Assembly: GCF_026000435.1 (NCBI RefSeq)
Contig: NZ_AP026764.1
Location: 1,820,229-1,884,228 of the forward strand
DNA: 64,000 bases
DNA from: Vibrio sp. STUT-A11
Lineage (GTDB): Bacteria > Pseudomonadota > Gammaproteobacteria > Enterobacterales > Vibrionaceae
Direction: 5' to 3'
Shown: piece after piece, positions 34,288-43,374 of the stretch
How positions within the stretch are numbered: position 1 is the first letter of the stretch
Layout of the letters: each line of letters starts with the position of its first letter
Made by a program: the position numbers and the translations under genes
Notes under the pieces: model-generated
What the model was told of the DNA's origin: nothing
Database searches by the model: none
What the model saw: only the letters and a program-made list of their open reading frames with translations

Positions 34288-35274
34288 TTACTTCTCTATC
34301 CCAGAAAGTTTAAGTAAAACACTTTCTAACTCATCCCAAGGAAGCAACTGAGAGTCAATCACTTCTAATCTCGACTCAAACCCTTCAAGGCTGATCTCAT
34401 TCACCGTTACCACCGCATTCGCGACATTAAATGCATAACATCCCCGGTCTGTATTCACTACGGCTTTTACTCGCTCTGCGGTGAGAGCCGACAGCATAGA
34501 GAAAAGCTGATCGAAATCGAACGTATGCTCTGCGCCAAATAGCCAACCACAACTGAAATAACCCTGCCCCTTATTCTCTTTACGAATGAACGCTTCACCC
34601 GGTGGCAGTTGAAATTGTGGTTCTTGATGCGCGTGTTCATGATGATGAGACTCAATATGCGAAGAAGCACTGCCATGAACTCGTTCAATATCTAAAACTT
34701 CAATGGGTAGATCGCCGTCATGAATCAACTTGCTAAACACTTTTGATGGTGACTGATCGGTGATCCAGTCGCTAAATACATCGATGTCATGGCTAGAACA
34801 AAGGTCAACTTTGCTACCAATAACCACATCCGCGCAATCTAGTTGATCAAGGAAGTTTTGATTGGAAAGGTGCTTCTCATCACTCAGATTGCGCGGGTCC
34901 ACCAATGCGATGGTCGCTTTAAGATCAACATAAGGCTGATACTGCTCAGAGGTTAATGTCGCAATCACTTGTTTTGGATGACCAAGCCCTGTCGGTTCGA
35001 TAAGCAAACGATCGGGCTTTTGACGCAACAGCGCAGTAATGCCCACCGACATAGGAACGCCTGCGGTACAACACATGCAACCGCCAGGGACTTCTTTTAT
35101 CAACGCACCTTGGTCAGTCATCAAAGCGCCATCAATACCAATCTCACCGAATTCATTCACTAAGACTGCCCAATTTTCGTCTACTGGTTTTTTCTTTAGC
35201 AGGTTTAAGATCGTCGTCGTTTTACCTGATCCCAAAAAACCAGTCAGTATATTGGTAGGTACTCGATTTGACAT
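34288..35274 (-). CDS. CobW/COG0523-family metallochaperone GTPase
   Basis: A 328-residue G3E GTPase. It has Walker A GFLGSGKTT (12-20), the metal-binding GCMCC motif (about 65-69), DP/LVDPRN and a GSKVDL guanine-specificity loop (about 153). A His-rich linker SHIESHHHEHAHQEP (about 205-219) separates it from the CobW C-terminal domain. The His tract and CxCC motif point to zinc or another divalent metal delivery (the YjiA/YeiR/ZagA type) rather than cobalamin synthesis, since no cob genes are near. GGAGAA precedes the ATG. It is divergent from a small conserved gene. Zur control was looked for, but no convincing box was seen. Confidence 0.82.
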   Translation of the reverse strand: MSNRVPTNILTGFLGSGKTTTILNLLKKKPVDENWAVLVNEFGEIGIDGALMTDQGALIKEVPGGCMCCTAGVPMSVGITALLRQKPDRLLIEPTGLGHPKQVIATLTSEQYQPYVDLKATIALVDPRNLSDEKHLSNQNFLDQLDCADVVIGSKVDLCSSHDIDVFSDWITDQSPSKVFSKLIHDGDLPIEVLDIERVHGSASSHIESHHHEHAHQEPQFQLPPGEAFIRKENKGQGYFSCGWLFGAEHTFDFDQLFSMLSALTAERVKAVVNTDRGCYAFNVANAVVTVNEISLEGFESRLEVIDSQLLPWDELESVLLKLSGIEK

Positions 35275-35476
35275 GCTTTTCTCCGACGTTAGCGCGTTTA
35301 TACTCAGGCAAAGTATACGGACAATGTGATGTGCTTCAATGGTTTTGTCACTGTGGAACGACTTTAGTTAACGGTTTTATCCAGACGACTAGAACTTTAC
35401 AGGATCTTGGTTTCTCGTCTTAACTTAGGTAGAGTACGCGCCACAAAATATTTGCTATTCGAAGAGATTGAATACA

Positions 35477-35725
35477 ATGAACATTGATGATCAAGTGATT
35501 GAAACCATTGAAGAGCTAGAAACCTTTCTGCGTTTAGTCGAAGGCGGAGCTCTGGGTTTAGAAGGCGTGGCAGGCATTGCACTTGCTACAACCAATAGCG
35601 ATGGCCGCCCATTTGTCGCCGTTTTGGGAGATAACCACCAGCTACTTCTGGGTCGTTGGGTTTCAAAATACGTTTACGACAACGGTAAAGATATCGTTCG
35701 AAACGGTCCAGCTCGTACACATTAA
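35477..35725 (+). CDS. Small cytoplasmic protein of unknown function
   Basis: An 82-residue acidic protein (MNIDDQVIETIEELETFLR at the start, then GLEGVAGIALATTNSDGRP and YVYDNGKDIVRNGPARTH). It is predicted to have one N-terminal helix followed by strands, with no signal peptide. ATG 35477 is preferred to the TTG three codons earlier. A good terminator follows directly, so it is probably monocistronic. It sits between the CobW-type GTPase (divergent) and the solitary trpB. The family is not recognised, although the composition is that of a real conserved protein. Confidence 0.6.
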   Translation: MNIDDQVIETIEELETFLRLVEGGALGLEGVAGIALATTNSDGRPFVAVLGDNHQLLLGRWVSKYVYDNGKDIVRNGPARTH

Positions 35726-35745
35726 TATCAATGTGACGAACCATT

Positions 35746-35773
35746 AGCTTGCTTTTTATAAGCAAGCTTTTTT
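35746..35773 (+). terminator. Terminator after the small gene
   Basis: Nine-bp stem AGCTTGCTT (35746-35754) with AAGCAAGCT (35760-35768) followed by five T. Confidence 0.85.
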
Positions 35774-35908
35774 GTATTTAATTCGTACTATTCAACTAGT
35801 TCACAAGAACAACATCAAGATTTAGGCAACTGATCACACAATACGCATTAGATTTTGGGTATAAACGTACTAATCATAAAAATTAAGACGTGAACTAGGA
35901 CGTGAACA

Positions 35909-37132
35909 ATGAATAACTCTTTCGACTACACTATGCCCAACAATGAAGGATTCTTTGGCGAATATGGCGGCAGCTTTGTACCACCAGAGCTTGAGCAAAT
36001 CATGCGAGACATCAACGCTGCCTACGAAGAATGCTGTAAAGACCCAGAATTTAAAGCTGAGCTGGCGCGCCTTTACAAACATTTTGTCGGTCGACCGAGT
36101 CCGATTTTTCATGCTGAGAATTTGTCCAAAAAATATGGCGCTGATATCTACCTGAAACGCGAAGATCTCAACCACACTGGCGCGCACAAAATTAACCACT
36201 GTTTAGGGGAAGCAATTCTCGCTAAAAAAATGGGTAAAAAGAAATTGATCGCAGAGACAGGCGCAGGTCAACATGGCGTTGCGTTAGCGACAGCAGCGGC
36301 TCTTGTCGGATTAGAGTGTGATATTTACATGGGTGAAGTCGACATCGCGAAAGAGCACCCAAACGTGGTTCGAATGAGAATTCTAGGCGCCAATGTGATT
36401 CCTGCGACGCATGGACGCAAAACGCTGAAAGAAGCGGTAGACGCAGCATTTGAAGCTTATTTAAAAGATCCAGAGACTCAGCTTTACGCCATTGGCTCTG
36501 TAGTAGGCCCTCACCCATTCCCTAAAATGGTTCGTGATTTCCAGTCTATTATCGGTAACGAAGCGCGAGTTCAGTTTAAAGAGATGACGGGTAATTTACC
36601 GAACAACCTTGTGGCGTGCGTGGGCGGTGGCTCCAATGCGATGGGCTTATTCAGTGCCTTTTTAGACGACGAACAAGTCGCGATTCATGGTGTTGAGCCA
36701 GCGGGTCGCTCTTTAGACAAAGTAGGTGAACACGCGGCAACCCTTAGCTTGGGCGAACCGGGCATCATGCATGGTTTCAAGTCTTACATGCTAAAAGACG
36801 AACAAGGTGAACCTCAAGAAGTTTATTCTGTGGCAAGTGGACTAGACTACCCATCTGTTGGCCCGCAACACAGTTACCTAAAAGATATCGGCCGCGTGAA
36901 TTACGGTTCTATCACCGACGACGAAGCAATAGATGCCTTCTTTGAACTGTCTCGTGAAGAAGGCATTATTCCTGCGATTGAGTCATCTCACGCAGTGGCT
37001 TACGCGATAAAACTGGCAAAACAAGGAGAAAAAGGGTCGATTCTCATCAACTTGTCTGGCCGAGGTGACAAAGATATTGATTTTGTGGTCGAAAACTATG
37101 GCTCAAAATACGGGATTGAATCGCTAATCTAA
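35909..37132 (+). CDS. trpB: Tryptophan synthase beta chain, solitary copy
   Basis: A 407-residue PLP enzyme of the TrpB1 type: FGEYGGSFVPPEL near the start, the PLP Lys in TGAHKINHCLGEA (about 87-99), ETGAGQHGVALATAAAL (about 112), the phosphate-binding GGGSNAMG (about 232) and a late SGRGDKD. It condenses indole with L-serine. AGGACG precedes the ATG and a strong terminator follows. No trpA or other trp genes are adjacent. Solitary TrpB copies often work as indole-salvage enzymes or have drifted in specificity. Its protein differs noticeably from the operonic Escherichia form (for instance LNHTGAHKINH for LLHGGAHKTNQ), so it is probably a second paralogue. Confidence 0.85.
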   Translation: MNNSFDYTMPNNEGFFGEYGGSFVPPELEQIMRDINAAYEECCKDPEFKAELARLYKHFVGRPSPIFHAENLSKKYGADIYLKREDLNHTGAHKINHCLGEAILAKKMGKKKLIAETGAGQHGVALATAAALVGLECDIYMGEVDIAKEHPNVVRMRILGANVIPATHGRKTLKEAVDAAFEAYLKDPETQLYAIGSVVGPHPFPKMVRDFQSIIGNEARVQFKEMTGNLPNNLVACVGGGSNAMGLFSAFLDDEQVAIHGVEPAGRSLDKVGEHAATLSLGEPGIMHGFKSYMLKDEQGEPQEVYSVASGLDYPSVGPQHSYLKDIGRVNYGSITDDEAIDAFFELSREEGIIPAIESSHAVAYAIKLAKQGEKGSILINLSGRGDKDIDFVVENYGSKYGIESLI

Positions 37133-37150
37133 AGCTTATTTTCTTAACAT

Positions 37151-37189
37151 AAAGCCACCTCCTTCAAAAAGGTGGCTTTGTTGTTTTTG
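37151..37189 (+). terminator. Terminator after trpB
   Basis: Nine-bp stem AAAGCCACC (37151-37159) with GGTGGCTTT (37171-37179) followed by GTTGTTTTT. Confidence 0.85.
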
Positions 37190-37248
37190 ACATCTGTGGA
37201 TATGTTTTGCTCTTATACTGTAACTCGCTGAAGACTCCCATGCTCTCG

Positions 37249-37392
37249 TCAGATGGCCGGCGAGCGATACTCTACGTTCACATCTAACCCAAGGTGAGTT
37301 GCATACGCCATATACGGGCAGCCTTCACCATCGATGTAAACAACACCATATCCAAACTGGTCGTTGTAATTTCGCAACTCGATGTCATTAAT
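37249..37392 (-). pseudogene. Open frame of 47 codons downstream of the AEP binding protein, unrecognised
   Basis: Directly after the binding-protein stop an open frame reads INDIELRNYNDQFGYG, then PYMAYATHLGLDVNVEYRSP, ending at TGA 37249-37251. Its composition is protein-like, but it has no ATG, GTG or TTG start with a ribosome site; ATT 37392 is the only early option. It may be a truncated relic or a gene with a rare start. Function unknown. Confidence 0.3.
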
Positions 37393-37397
37393 AGCCG

Positions 37398-38414
37398 TTA
37401 ATTTTTAGCATCTGACTTACTATCGTAACGATTGATCCATTCCTTTAAAATTGTATCGCGATTCGCTGCTGCCCACTTAAAGTTGTTCTTAATCATCATA
37501 GCTTCTGGCTTTTCAGGGTAATGCTCAACTGGCTTAGCGACACCAGGAAGTGCAACAACAGCGTAAGACTCGTTATAAAGCTTGTTCGCATTTTTACTTA
37601 CTGCGAAATCCATTAACTTCTTGGCAGCTTCTAGCTTATCGGTACCTTTAACGATCGCAGCGGCTTCCATATCCCAGCCGATACCTTCTGTTGGAAATAC
37701 TAGGTCGATTGGTGCTTTTTGTTTTTTCAGTTTAGCGCCACGGAAGGCAAACGAAACCCCCATCGTTGTTTCACCAGTCGCCGCTAAGTGACACGGCTGA
37801 GAGCCAGAGTGGGTATAACGAGCAATGTTTTCATGAAGCTTATCCATGTAGCTCCAGCCTTTCTCTTCACCAAACAGTTGCAGCCATGCAGATACATCTA
37901 GGAACCCCGTTCCTGAAGAACTAGGATTAGGCATCACAATGTGACCTTTGTACTCAGGTTTTGTTAGGTCAGCCCATGATTTAGGCATTTCCAGATTGTT
38001 TTTTTCTAGCTCAATCGTGTTAACACAGATACCAGCAATCCAAGCATCCATACCAATCCAAGTTGGGTTTTCGCTCATGTCACGGAAGCTGTCGTAAAGT
38101 TCGTCACTTCCGTTTGGCTTGTATGATTGCAGCATATTAAGGTTGTCAAAAACCATCATACTGGTTGCTGAAAGGCCCCAAACAACGTCCGCTTGTGGGT
38201 TGTCTTTTTCAGCGAGGATCTTAGCAGTCATAATACCAGTAGAGTCGCGAACCCATTTAATTTCAATATCTGGGTATTGTGATTCAAACGCTTTCTTGTA
38301 TTGGTTTAGCTGGTCAGATTCTAATGCAGTATAGACAGTGAGTTCCGAAGCAGCATTAGCCATTGGAGCAGCCAAAGCAAGCAACAAAGCACCAGTTTTT
38401 ATCTTGTCGTCCAT
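37398..38414 (-). CDS. phnS: 2-Aminoethylphosphonate-type ABC transporter substrate-binding protein
   Basis: A 338-residue periplasmic protein of the Fe3+/AEP (type 2, SfuA-like) binding family. The signal peptide spans about residues 1-21 (ALLLALAAPMANA). Typical segments are LTVYTALESDQLNQYKKAF, VRDSTGIMTAKILAEKDNPQADVVWG (about 55-80) and MPNPSSSGTGFL (about 165). AAGGAAA precedes ATG 38414. It lies 124 bp after phnP on the same strand, while the permease for the same transporter is on the other side of the C-P lyase operon with a LysR gene. It presumably binds AEP or a related phosphonate. The phnS symbol follows the naming of AEP transporters; the ligand is not proven. Confidence 0.78.
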   Translation of the reverse strand: MDDKIKTGALLLALAAPMANAASELTVYTALESDQLNQYKKAFESQYPDIEIKWVRDSTGIMTAKILAEKDNPQADVVWGLSATSMMVFDNLNMLQSYKPNGSDELYDSFRDMSENPTWIGMDAWIAGICVNTIELEKNNLEMPKSWADLTKPEYKGHIVMPNPSSSGTGFLDVSAWLQLFGEEKGWSYMDKLHENIARYTHSGSQPCHLAATGETTMGVSFAFRGAKLKKQKAPIDLVFPTEGIGWDMEAAAIVKGTDKLEAAKKLMDFAVSKNANKLYNESYAVVALPGVAKPVEHYPEKPEAMMIKNNFKWAAANRDTILKEWINRYDSKSDAKN

Positions 38415-38538
38415 TTTCTATTTCCTTGGGGTTTATCTGTATTAAGTTGTTGCTACTTTACTTGGTAAATATTGTCTAAATGAGTACGACGCTTTAGAAA
38501 TAGTTAGGAAAGCAACTGGTTTTGCTAATCATTGATAT

Positions 38539-39312
38539 TCAGCCTGAGTAATCTATCGATTGACCATCATGCGCCATATCTAATAAATCAGAAAAATAGC
38601 CGAAAGTATCCATTGCCCATGTTTCAAAGGTATGACTGATATGTAGCAAACGCAGATGTTTTGGTTTGCATCGTCGTTGAATATCTTCGATTTGTTCAAA
38701 TGTACTGTGGTTTTTTGTGGCTATATTTCCTCTTACGTCAAGAGGCATATAGCCGCAGTCAATAAACATCCATTCAACCGGGTTATCCTGAAACCACCGA
38801 ATCGCCGTGTCATTGAGACCATAGGTATCCGTTAAATACGCAATTCGTTTACCACGCCAATTGAACACATAGCCTAAACACGTTCTTGAATGATTCAGAG
38901 GAATAGTGGTTATTGAAATCCCCTGCCATTCAAATGTCTGAAATGGGGAAAAAGGTGGTTGAAATTTTAAAATACCGGGATATTTGTAGAGGTTATCGCA
39001 GCCAAGTAGGTCATCTGGTCCATGGACAGGGATTGGTGTTCCTACTCCTTCTCGCAAGTCAAACAAACTTTGTACATGGTCAATGTGGTAATGAGTTAAT
39101 AGGATTCTATCGATGCTGCCTGAGGGAAATCGTTGCATAAGGTCGGGTAAGTTTGCATCAATCAGTAACGTTTTACCATTATGCTCAACCATAGCTGAAG
39201 TTTTGTTGCGACGATATTGAGCGTTTTCTTTTGCACGGGTACACGCTTTGCAGCCGCACCCATAGACAGGTAACATCGCGCCATTGCCTGTACCGAGCAG
39301 AGTGAATCTCAT
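38539..39312 (-). CDS. phnP: Phosphoribosyl 1,2-cyclic phosphate phosphodiesterase
   Basis: A 257-residue metallo-beta-lactamase-fold enzyme that opens 5-phosphoribosyl 1,2-cyclic phosphate, the product of C-P lyase, to ribose 1,5-bisphosphate (family knowledge). The zinc/manganese motif LTHYHIDHV is at about residue 75 (HxHxDH), a structural-metal cluster CGCKACTRAKE is at 19-29 as in E. coli PhnP, and the later ligands lie in TDTYGLND and LLHISHTFE. It overlaps phnN by four bases and ends the core operon before the binding-protein gene. Confidence 0.92.
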   Translation of the reverse strand: MRFTLLGTGNGAMLPVYGCGCKACTRAKENAQYRRNKTSAMVEHNGKTLLIDANLPDLMQRFPSGSIDRILLTHYHIDHVQSLFDLREGVGTPIPVHGPDDLLGCDNLYKYPGILKFQPPFSPFQTFEWQGISITTIPLNHSRTCLGYVFNWRGKRIAYLTDTYGLNDTAIRWFQDNPVEWMFIDCGYMPLDVRGNIATKNHSTFEQIEDIQRRCKPKHLRLLHISHTFETWAMDTFGYFSDLLDMAHDGQSIDYSG

Positions 39313-39854
39313 GTCGTCACCATATTTTCTAAAAACTGGTTAACGGTATCTGTCAAACTACCGCTGTTATCCAGCATTAAGGTGTTTTCAGGCAGTGAAA
39401 TGGCGCGAAATTCATCGGCTCTTTTTAATCTCTGGCATATAACATCGTCGCTCTCCCGGCCTCGTACTCTTAAGCGCTTTTCCAGAACGTCGTTGGAAAC
39501 ATCAATCACAACAGGAATCAAATTTTCCCCGTAACGTTTTAGCGCTTGTTGAAGATAACCACGAGAACCATTTACCACCACATCAACCCCCTGCTCTAGC
39601 CATGAATCCAGTTCGCAACCAACCCCATAAGAGTGATTGTTGGCTTGCCAGTGCATCGAAAAGAGATTGAGCGACTGGCGCAGTTCAAACTCGTTTAGAC
39701 TAAGCTCAATATAATTTTCACCACCAGCATCGGCGCTACGAGTAATGTAACGGTGAGCGAAGACTAGATTTCGTTTTTTTTCCTGCTTTAGCTTGTCAAT
39801 CACGCTATCTTTACCAGCCCCAGAGGGGCCGATAACGTAAAACAATTTTGCCAT
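39309..39854 (-). CDS. phnN: Ribose 1,5-bisphosphate phosphokinase
   Basis: A 181-residue guanylate-kinase-like P-loop enzyme that makes PRPP from ribose 1,5-bisphosphate and ATP. Walker A GPSGAGKDS is near the N-terminus, and a conserved RYITRSADAGGENY substrate loop follows. ATG 39854 is chosen because AGGTGA stands just before it; the upstream GTG (39863) would overlap that ribosome site. It stops within phnP (ATG/stop overlap), so the two are translationally coupled. Confidence 0.9.
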   Translation of the reverse strand: MAKLFYVIGPSGAGKDSVIDKLKQEKKRNLVFAHRYITRSADAGGENYIELSLNEFELRQSLNLFSMHWQANNHSYGVGCELDSWLEQGVDVVVNGSRGYLQQALKRYGENLIPVVIDVSNDVLEKRLRVRGRESDDVICQRLKRADEFRAISLPENTLMLDNSGSLTDTVNQFLENMVTT

Positions 39855-39863
39855 TCGTTTCAC

Positions 39864-40994
39864 CTAGAAAATCAACTGTCCATTTTTGTAAACTTGCTTC
39901 ACGATTGGAAAATCACGGTCTACTTCAACCCGAACTAAATCTGCAATACGTCCCGCTTCAATCAAACCACGATCATTCATTCCCAGTGCTACTGCAGGGT
40001 TTGTTGTGACCAGTGCAATCGCTTTTGGCAGATCGTAATCGTTATCTAGGGATTCAATCTTAAATGCTGCTTGTAACAAGCTTGCTGGGTAGTAATCTGA
40101 TGACAGAATATCCAGCACACCTAACTCAGCCAGTTTATGAGCGGCAATATTGCCAGAGTGAGAACCACCGCGAACGACGTTTGGTGCACCCATTAACACT
40201 TTCAGGCCTTGCTCATGAGAAGCCTTAGCCGCCGTTAATGTCGTTGGAAATTCTGCGACCACCATGCCATCTTTTTTAGACTCTGTTACGTGTTCTTCTA
40301 AGCCATCGTCGTGAGAGGCCATTGGGATACCAGCGCGACGGCATTTATCAACGATAGCTCTGCGATTTACTGCTGAATACAAACGCGCTTGTTCGGTTTG
40401 TTCAGTTTCAAACGCTTCCATTTTGTTATCATCCCAACCATATTTTTGTTGGTAATAAGAACGATATTGCTCCAGCGTTGGAAACTGACGCTGACCCGGT
40501 GAATGATCCATAATTGAAACTAACTTCACCACTTCCGGTTCAAACAGTTCATCAAACAGAGAAACTGTGGATTCGTTTGGCACTTCACAGCGCAGATGAA
40601 GCATATGGTCAACGCGACAACGAAAATCTTTTGCACTTTTCACCGCTTCAACCATTCGTGATAGGTTTGCTAGACGTGTGCCTCCATCGTTAACGTAACC
40701 GACTGTGACTGCATCAAGTACCGTCGTGATACCACTTGCCACACATATACCGTCAAATGCGGTCAGCGCTGAACGTTCAGGCCACGCTGCGTTGGGGCGT
40801 GGGGAGAAGTATTTTTCCATATGGTCAGTGTGTAACTCTACCAACCCTGGAATCATGTAGTCACCGTTACAATCGATCGCTCGTGGATCGCTACTCACTT
40901 CGTTAACAATTTTCGCAATTTTACCATCTTCAATGTACAGCGTACCTTCGACGACTTCGTTGCTTAGTACCAGTTTTGCGTTGGTAAGAATCAT
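39864..40994 (-). CDS. phnM: Ribophosphonate triphosphate hydrolase
   Basis: A 376-residue amidohydrolase-superfamily enzyme that removes pyrophosphate from alpha-D-ribose 1-methylphosphonate 5-triphosphate. Metal ligands appear in LVELHTDHMEKY (about 52-63), MDHSPGQRQF (about 162), ASHDDGLEEH (about 227) and SSDYYPASLL (about 294). GGAAG precedes the ATG, and the gene begins two bases after the phnL stop. Length and order match the E. coli enzyme. Confidence 0.93.
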   Translation of the reverse strand: MILTNAKLVLSNEVVEGTLYIEDGKIAKIVNEVSSDPRAIDCNGDYMIPGLVELHTDHMEKYFSPRPNAAWPERSALTAFDGICVASGITTVLDAVTVGYVNDGGTRLANLSRMVEAVKSAKDFRCRVDHMLHLRCEVPNESTVSLFDELFEPEVVKLVSIMDHSPGQRQFPTLEQYRSYYQQKYGWDDNKMEAFETEQTEQARLYSAVNRRAIVDKCRRAGIPMASHDDGLEEHVTESKKDGMVVAEFPTTLTAAKASHEQGLKVLMGAPNVVRGGSHSGNIAAHKLAELGVLDILSSDYYPASLLQAAFKIESLDNDYDLPKAIALVTTNPAVALGMNDRGLIEAGRIADLVRVEVDRDFPIVKQVYKNGQLIF

Positions 40995-40996
40995 GT

Positions 40997-41695
40997 TTAA
41001 GCTTCCTTTGAATTCATATTATGTAGGCGATCTGCCACGGCATCACGAGCGTATGGGTCATGGAAAATGCCCACGATAGCTGCGCCTTGATTTTTGGCTT
41101 GTTGAATCAGATCGATGACCACTTCACTATTGGTTTTATCTAGCGAGGCAGTGGGTTCATCCAGCAACAAAATTGGGTAATCCATGATGAATCCACGCGC
41201 AATATTCACCCGTTGTTGCTCACCTCCTGAGAATGTGGCGGGAGCCAATTGCCAAAGATGCTCTGGCACATTTAAACGCGTTAATAGATGGGCAGCCTTC
41301 TGGTAGCACTCTTCGTAGCTGACGCCTTTACTTAGAAGCGGCTCCATAACCACATCAATGGCTGAAACCCTTGGAATAACAGATAAGAACTGGCTCACAT
41401 AGCCCAATGTTTGCTGTCTTAGCTGGACAATCTGACGCGGTGTTGCTGTGACCAGGTCAACGCTTTCATCTTCCTGGTTTCCATAACGAACGCAGATAGA
41501 GCCTGAGTCGACTTTGTAGTTACCATAAAGAGAACGCAAAAACGTACTTTTCCCTGAGCCTGAGTGACCATGTAAAATGACACACTCGCCAGAGCTCACT
41601 GAGAGATCCGCGCCTTTTAGAACTGGTAACTCAACGCCATTTTGGTTGTGCAGAACAAACGTCTTAGAGACATTTTTTACGGAAATCATTTCCAT
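40997..41695 (-). CDS. phnL: C-P lyase ABC-type subunit PhnL
   Basis: A 232-residue ABC ATPase with Walker A HGHSGSGKST (about 39-48), signature FSGGEQQRVNIARG and Walker B ILLLDEPTASLD. PhnL is required for the early nucleotidyl-phosphonate step together with PhnGHI and binds ATP in the core complex; it is not a transporter ATPase. It lies between phnK and phnM with gaps of seven and two bases. Confidence 0.92.
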   Translation of the reverse strand: MEMISVKNVSKTFVLHNQNGVELPVLKGADLSVSSGECVILHGHSGSGKSTFLRSLYGNYKVDSGSICVRYGNQEDESVDLVTATPRQIVQLRQQTLGYVSQFLSVIPRVSAIDVVMEPLLSKGVSYEECYQKAAHLLTRLNVPEHLWQLAPATFSGGEQQRVNIARGFIMDYPILLLDEPTASLDKTNSEVVIDLIQQAKNQGAAIVGIFHDPYARDAVADRLHNMNSKEA

Positions 41696-41702
41696 GTTTG
41701 AA

Positions 41703-42485
41703 TTACCTTACGATTGAAGAAACCAGAAGCTGGGTATAAGCGTGCTGTGGGTCATCCAGGATTTGATCGGTTAACCCTTGCTCAACGACCTCACTACGAC
41801 GCATAACTAACAAGCGGTCAGCCAGTAAACGAGCGACGCCTAAATCATGGGTCACAAAGATCACCGCGACTTTCAGCTCGATAACCAGGCGGCGCAGTAA
41901 ATCTAAGAATTTAGCCTGCACCGACACATCCAAACCGCCGGTGGGTTCATCCATAAAGACAAGACGCGGCTTAGTCACCAGGTTTTTCGCTATTTGCAAA
42001 CGTTGCTGCATGCCACCCGAGAATTGGGATGGCTTGTCGTCTACACGGTCAGCCGCCAACTCTACTGATGCCATCCACTCGATACTTTCTTGTCGAATAT
42101 CACCGTAATGACGCTCACCAATCGCCATCAGTCGTTCACCGATATTGCCGCCAGCAGAAATATTCATCCGCAAACCGTCACTTGGATGTTGATGTACAAC
42201 GCCCCATTCAGTACGAAGCAGTTTACGTTGGTTACTCAATGGCATTTCAAACAGGGAGTGCAGGTTCGCTTCACGGTCGATATACAGTACTTCACCAGCA
42301 TCTGATTCCAATTGGCCTGATAACAGTTTCAGTAGCGTTGATTTACCTGATCCTGACTCGCCAACAATGCCAAGCACTTCACCGGCATAAAGCTCGAAAT
42401 TGACTTTTTGGCAGCCTTTATTTTCTGCGTAGAGTTTGCAAACGTTCTTTACTTCAAGAATCGGTTTTTCATCGAGGTGAATCAT
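41703..42485 (-). CDS. phnK: C-P lyase ABC-type subunit PhnK
   Basis: A 260-residue ABC ATPase with Walker A GESGSGKST (about 35-43), signature FSGGMQQRLQIAKNL and Walker B LVFMDEPTGGLDVS. It binds the PhnGHIJ core near PhnJ. It overlaps the phnJ stop by one base. The sequence closely resembles the DppF-type class from which PhnK derives, but its place in the operon leaves little doubt. Confidence 0.92.
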   Translation of the reverse strand: MIHLDEKPILEVKNVCKLYAENKGCQKVNFELYAGEVLGIVGESGSGKSTLLKLLSGQLESDAGEVLYIDREANLHSLFEMPLSNQRKLLRTEWGVVHQHPSDGLRMNISAGGNIGERLMAIGERHYGDIRQESIEWMASVELAADRVDDKPSQFSGGMQQRLQIAKNLVTKPRLVFMDEPTGGLDVSVQAKFLDLLRRLVIELKVAVIFVTHDLGVARLLADRLLVMRRSEVVEQGLTDQILDDPQHAYTQLLVSSIVR

Positions 42486-43372
42486 TATTCATCTCCTGAC
42501 TGTTGTTTCTGAAATGCCACAAAATCGACATTCTCTTTTCCTTGCTTCTCAAGGTTTTGACGGCAGTAATCGGTATCTGAACAGATAAAGGTACGATTGC
42601 CCTCTTCATCAATCACTACTTCATCGAGGAAGCTGTCGTGAGAGCCACAAATAGCACACGACTCTTCCCACTGTTGAATTTCAAATGGGTGGTCATCAAA
42701 GGCCAGACTCTCAACCTTGGTGTATGGCGGTATAGCGTGAATACGTTTTTCACGACCCGCACCAAACAATTGCAAAGCGGGATTCATGTGCAATTTAGGG
42801 TTATCAAATTTCGGAATCGGAGACAGATTGGTTAAGTAACGATCATTTACAATGACTGGGTAGTCGTAACTGGTTGCGATTCGCCCAAAGCGCGCAATAT
42901 CTTCATACAGCTTTACTCGCATTACGCCATACTCCTCCAGTGCGTGCATGGTTTTTGTTTCCACTTCGCTTGGTTCGATAAAGCGCATCGGTTCTGGGAT
43001 TGGCACCTGATAGACCAAGATTTGTTGTTCTGTTAATGGTGTTTCTGGAATACGGTGGCGCGTTTGAATAATGGTCGCTTCGCTCGTCACTTCCGTGGTT
43101 TTCGCATCAGCGACTTTGCAGAAGAACTGGCGAATACTTACCGCGTTGGTGGTGTCGTCAGCGCCCTGATCAATCACTTTTAGTGTATCTTCAGGACTAA
43201 TTAACGTTGCAGTAAGCTGTATACCCCCCGTACCCCAGCCATATGGCATTGGCATTTCTCGTCCACCAAAAGGGACTTGATAACCAGGAATCGCAATGGC
43301 TTTTAAAATGGTTCGACGAATCATTCGTTTCGTTGATTCATCCAAATAGCCGTAGTTATAGGTATCGTTCAT
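42485..43372 (-). CDS. phnJ: Carbon-phosphorus lyase catalytic subunit PhnJ
   Basis: A 295-residue radical-SAM-type enzyme that cleaves the C-P bond of ribosyl phosphonate 5-phosphate, giving the free alkane and cyclic ribose phosphate. The 4Fe-4S cluster ligands follow the PhnJ-specific pattern C-X2-C-X21-C-X5-C starting at CAICGSHD (about 240). The N-terminal YNYGYLDESTKRMIRR and PMPYGWGTGGIQLT are conserved. It lies two bases after the phnI stop. Confidence 0.95.
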   Translation of the reverse strand: MNDTYNYGYLDESTKRMIRRTILKAIAIPGYQVPFGGREMPMPYGWGTGGIQLTATLISPEDTLKVIDQGADDTTNAVSIRQFFCKVADAKTTEVTSEATIIQTRHRIPETPLTEQQILVYQVPIPEPMRFIEPSEVETKTMHALEEYGVMRVKLYEDIARFGRIATSYDYPVIVNDRYLTNLSPIPKFDNPKLHMNPALQLFGAGREKRIHAIPPYTKVESLAFDDHPFEIQQWEESCAICGSHDSFLDEVVIDEEGNRTFICSDTDYCRQNLEKQGKENVDFVAFQKQQSGDE

Positions 43373-43374
43373 GG

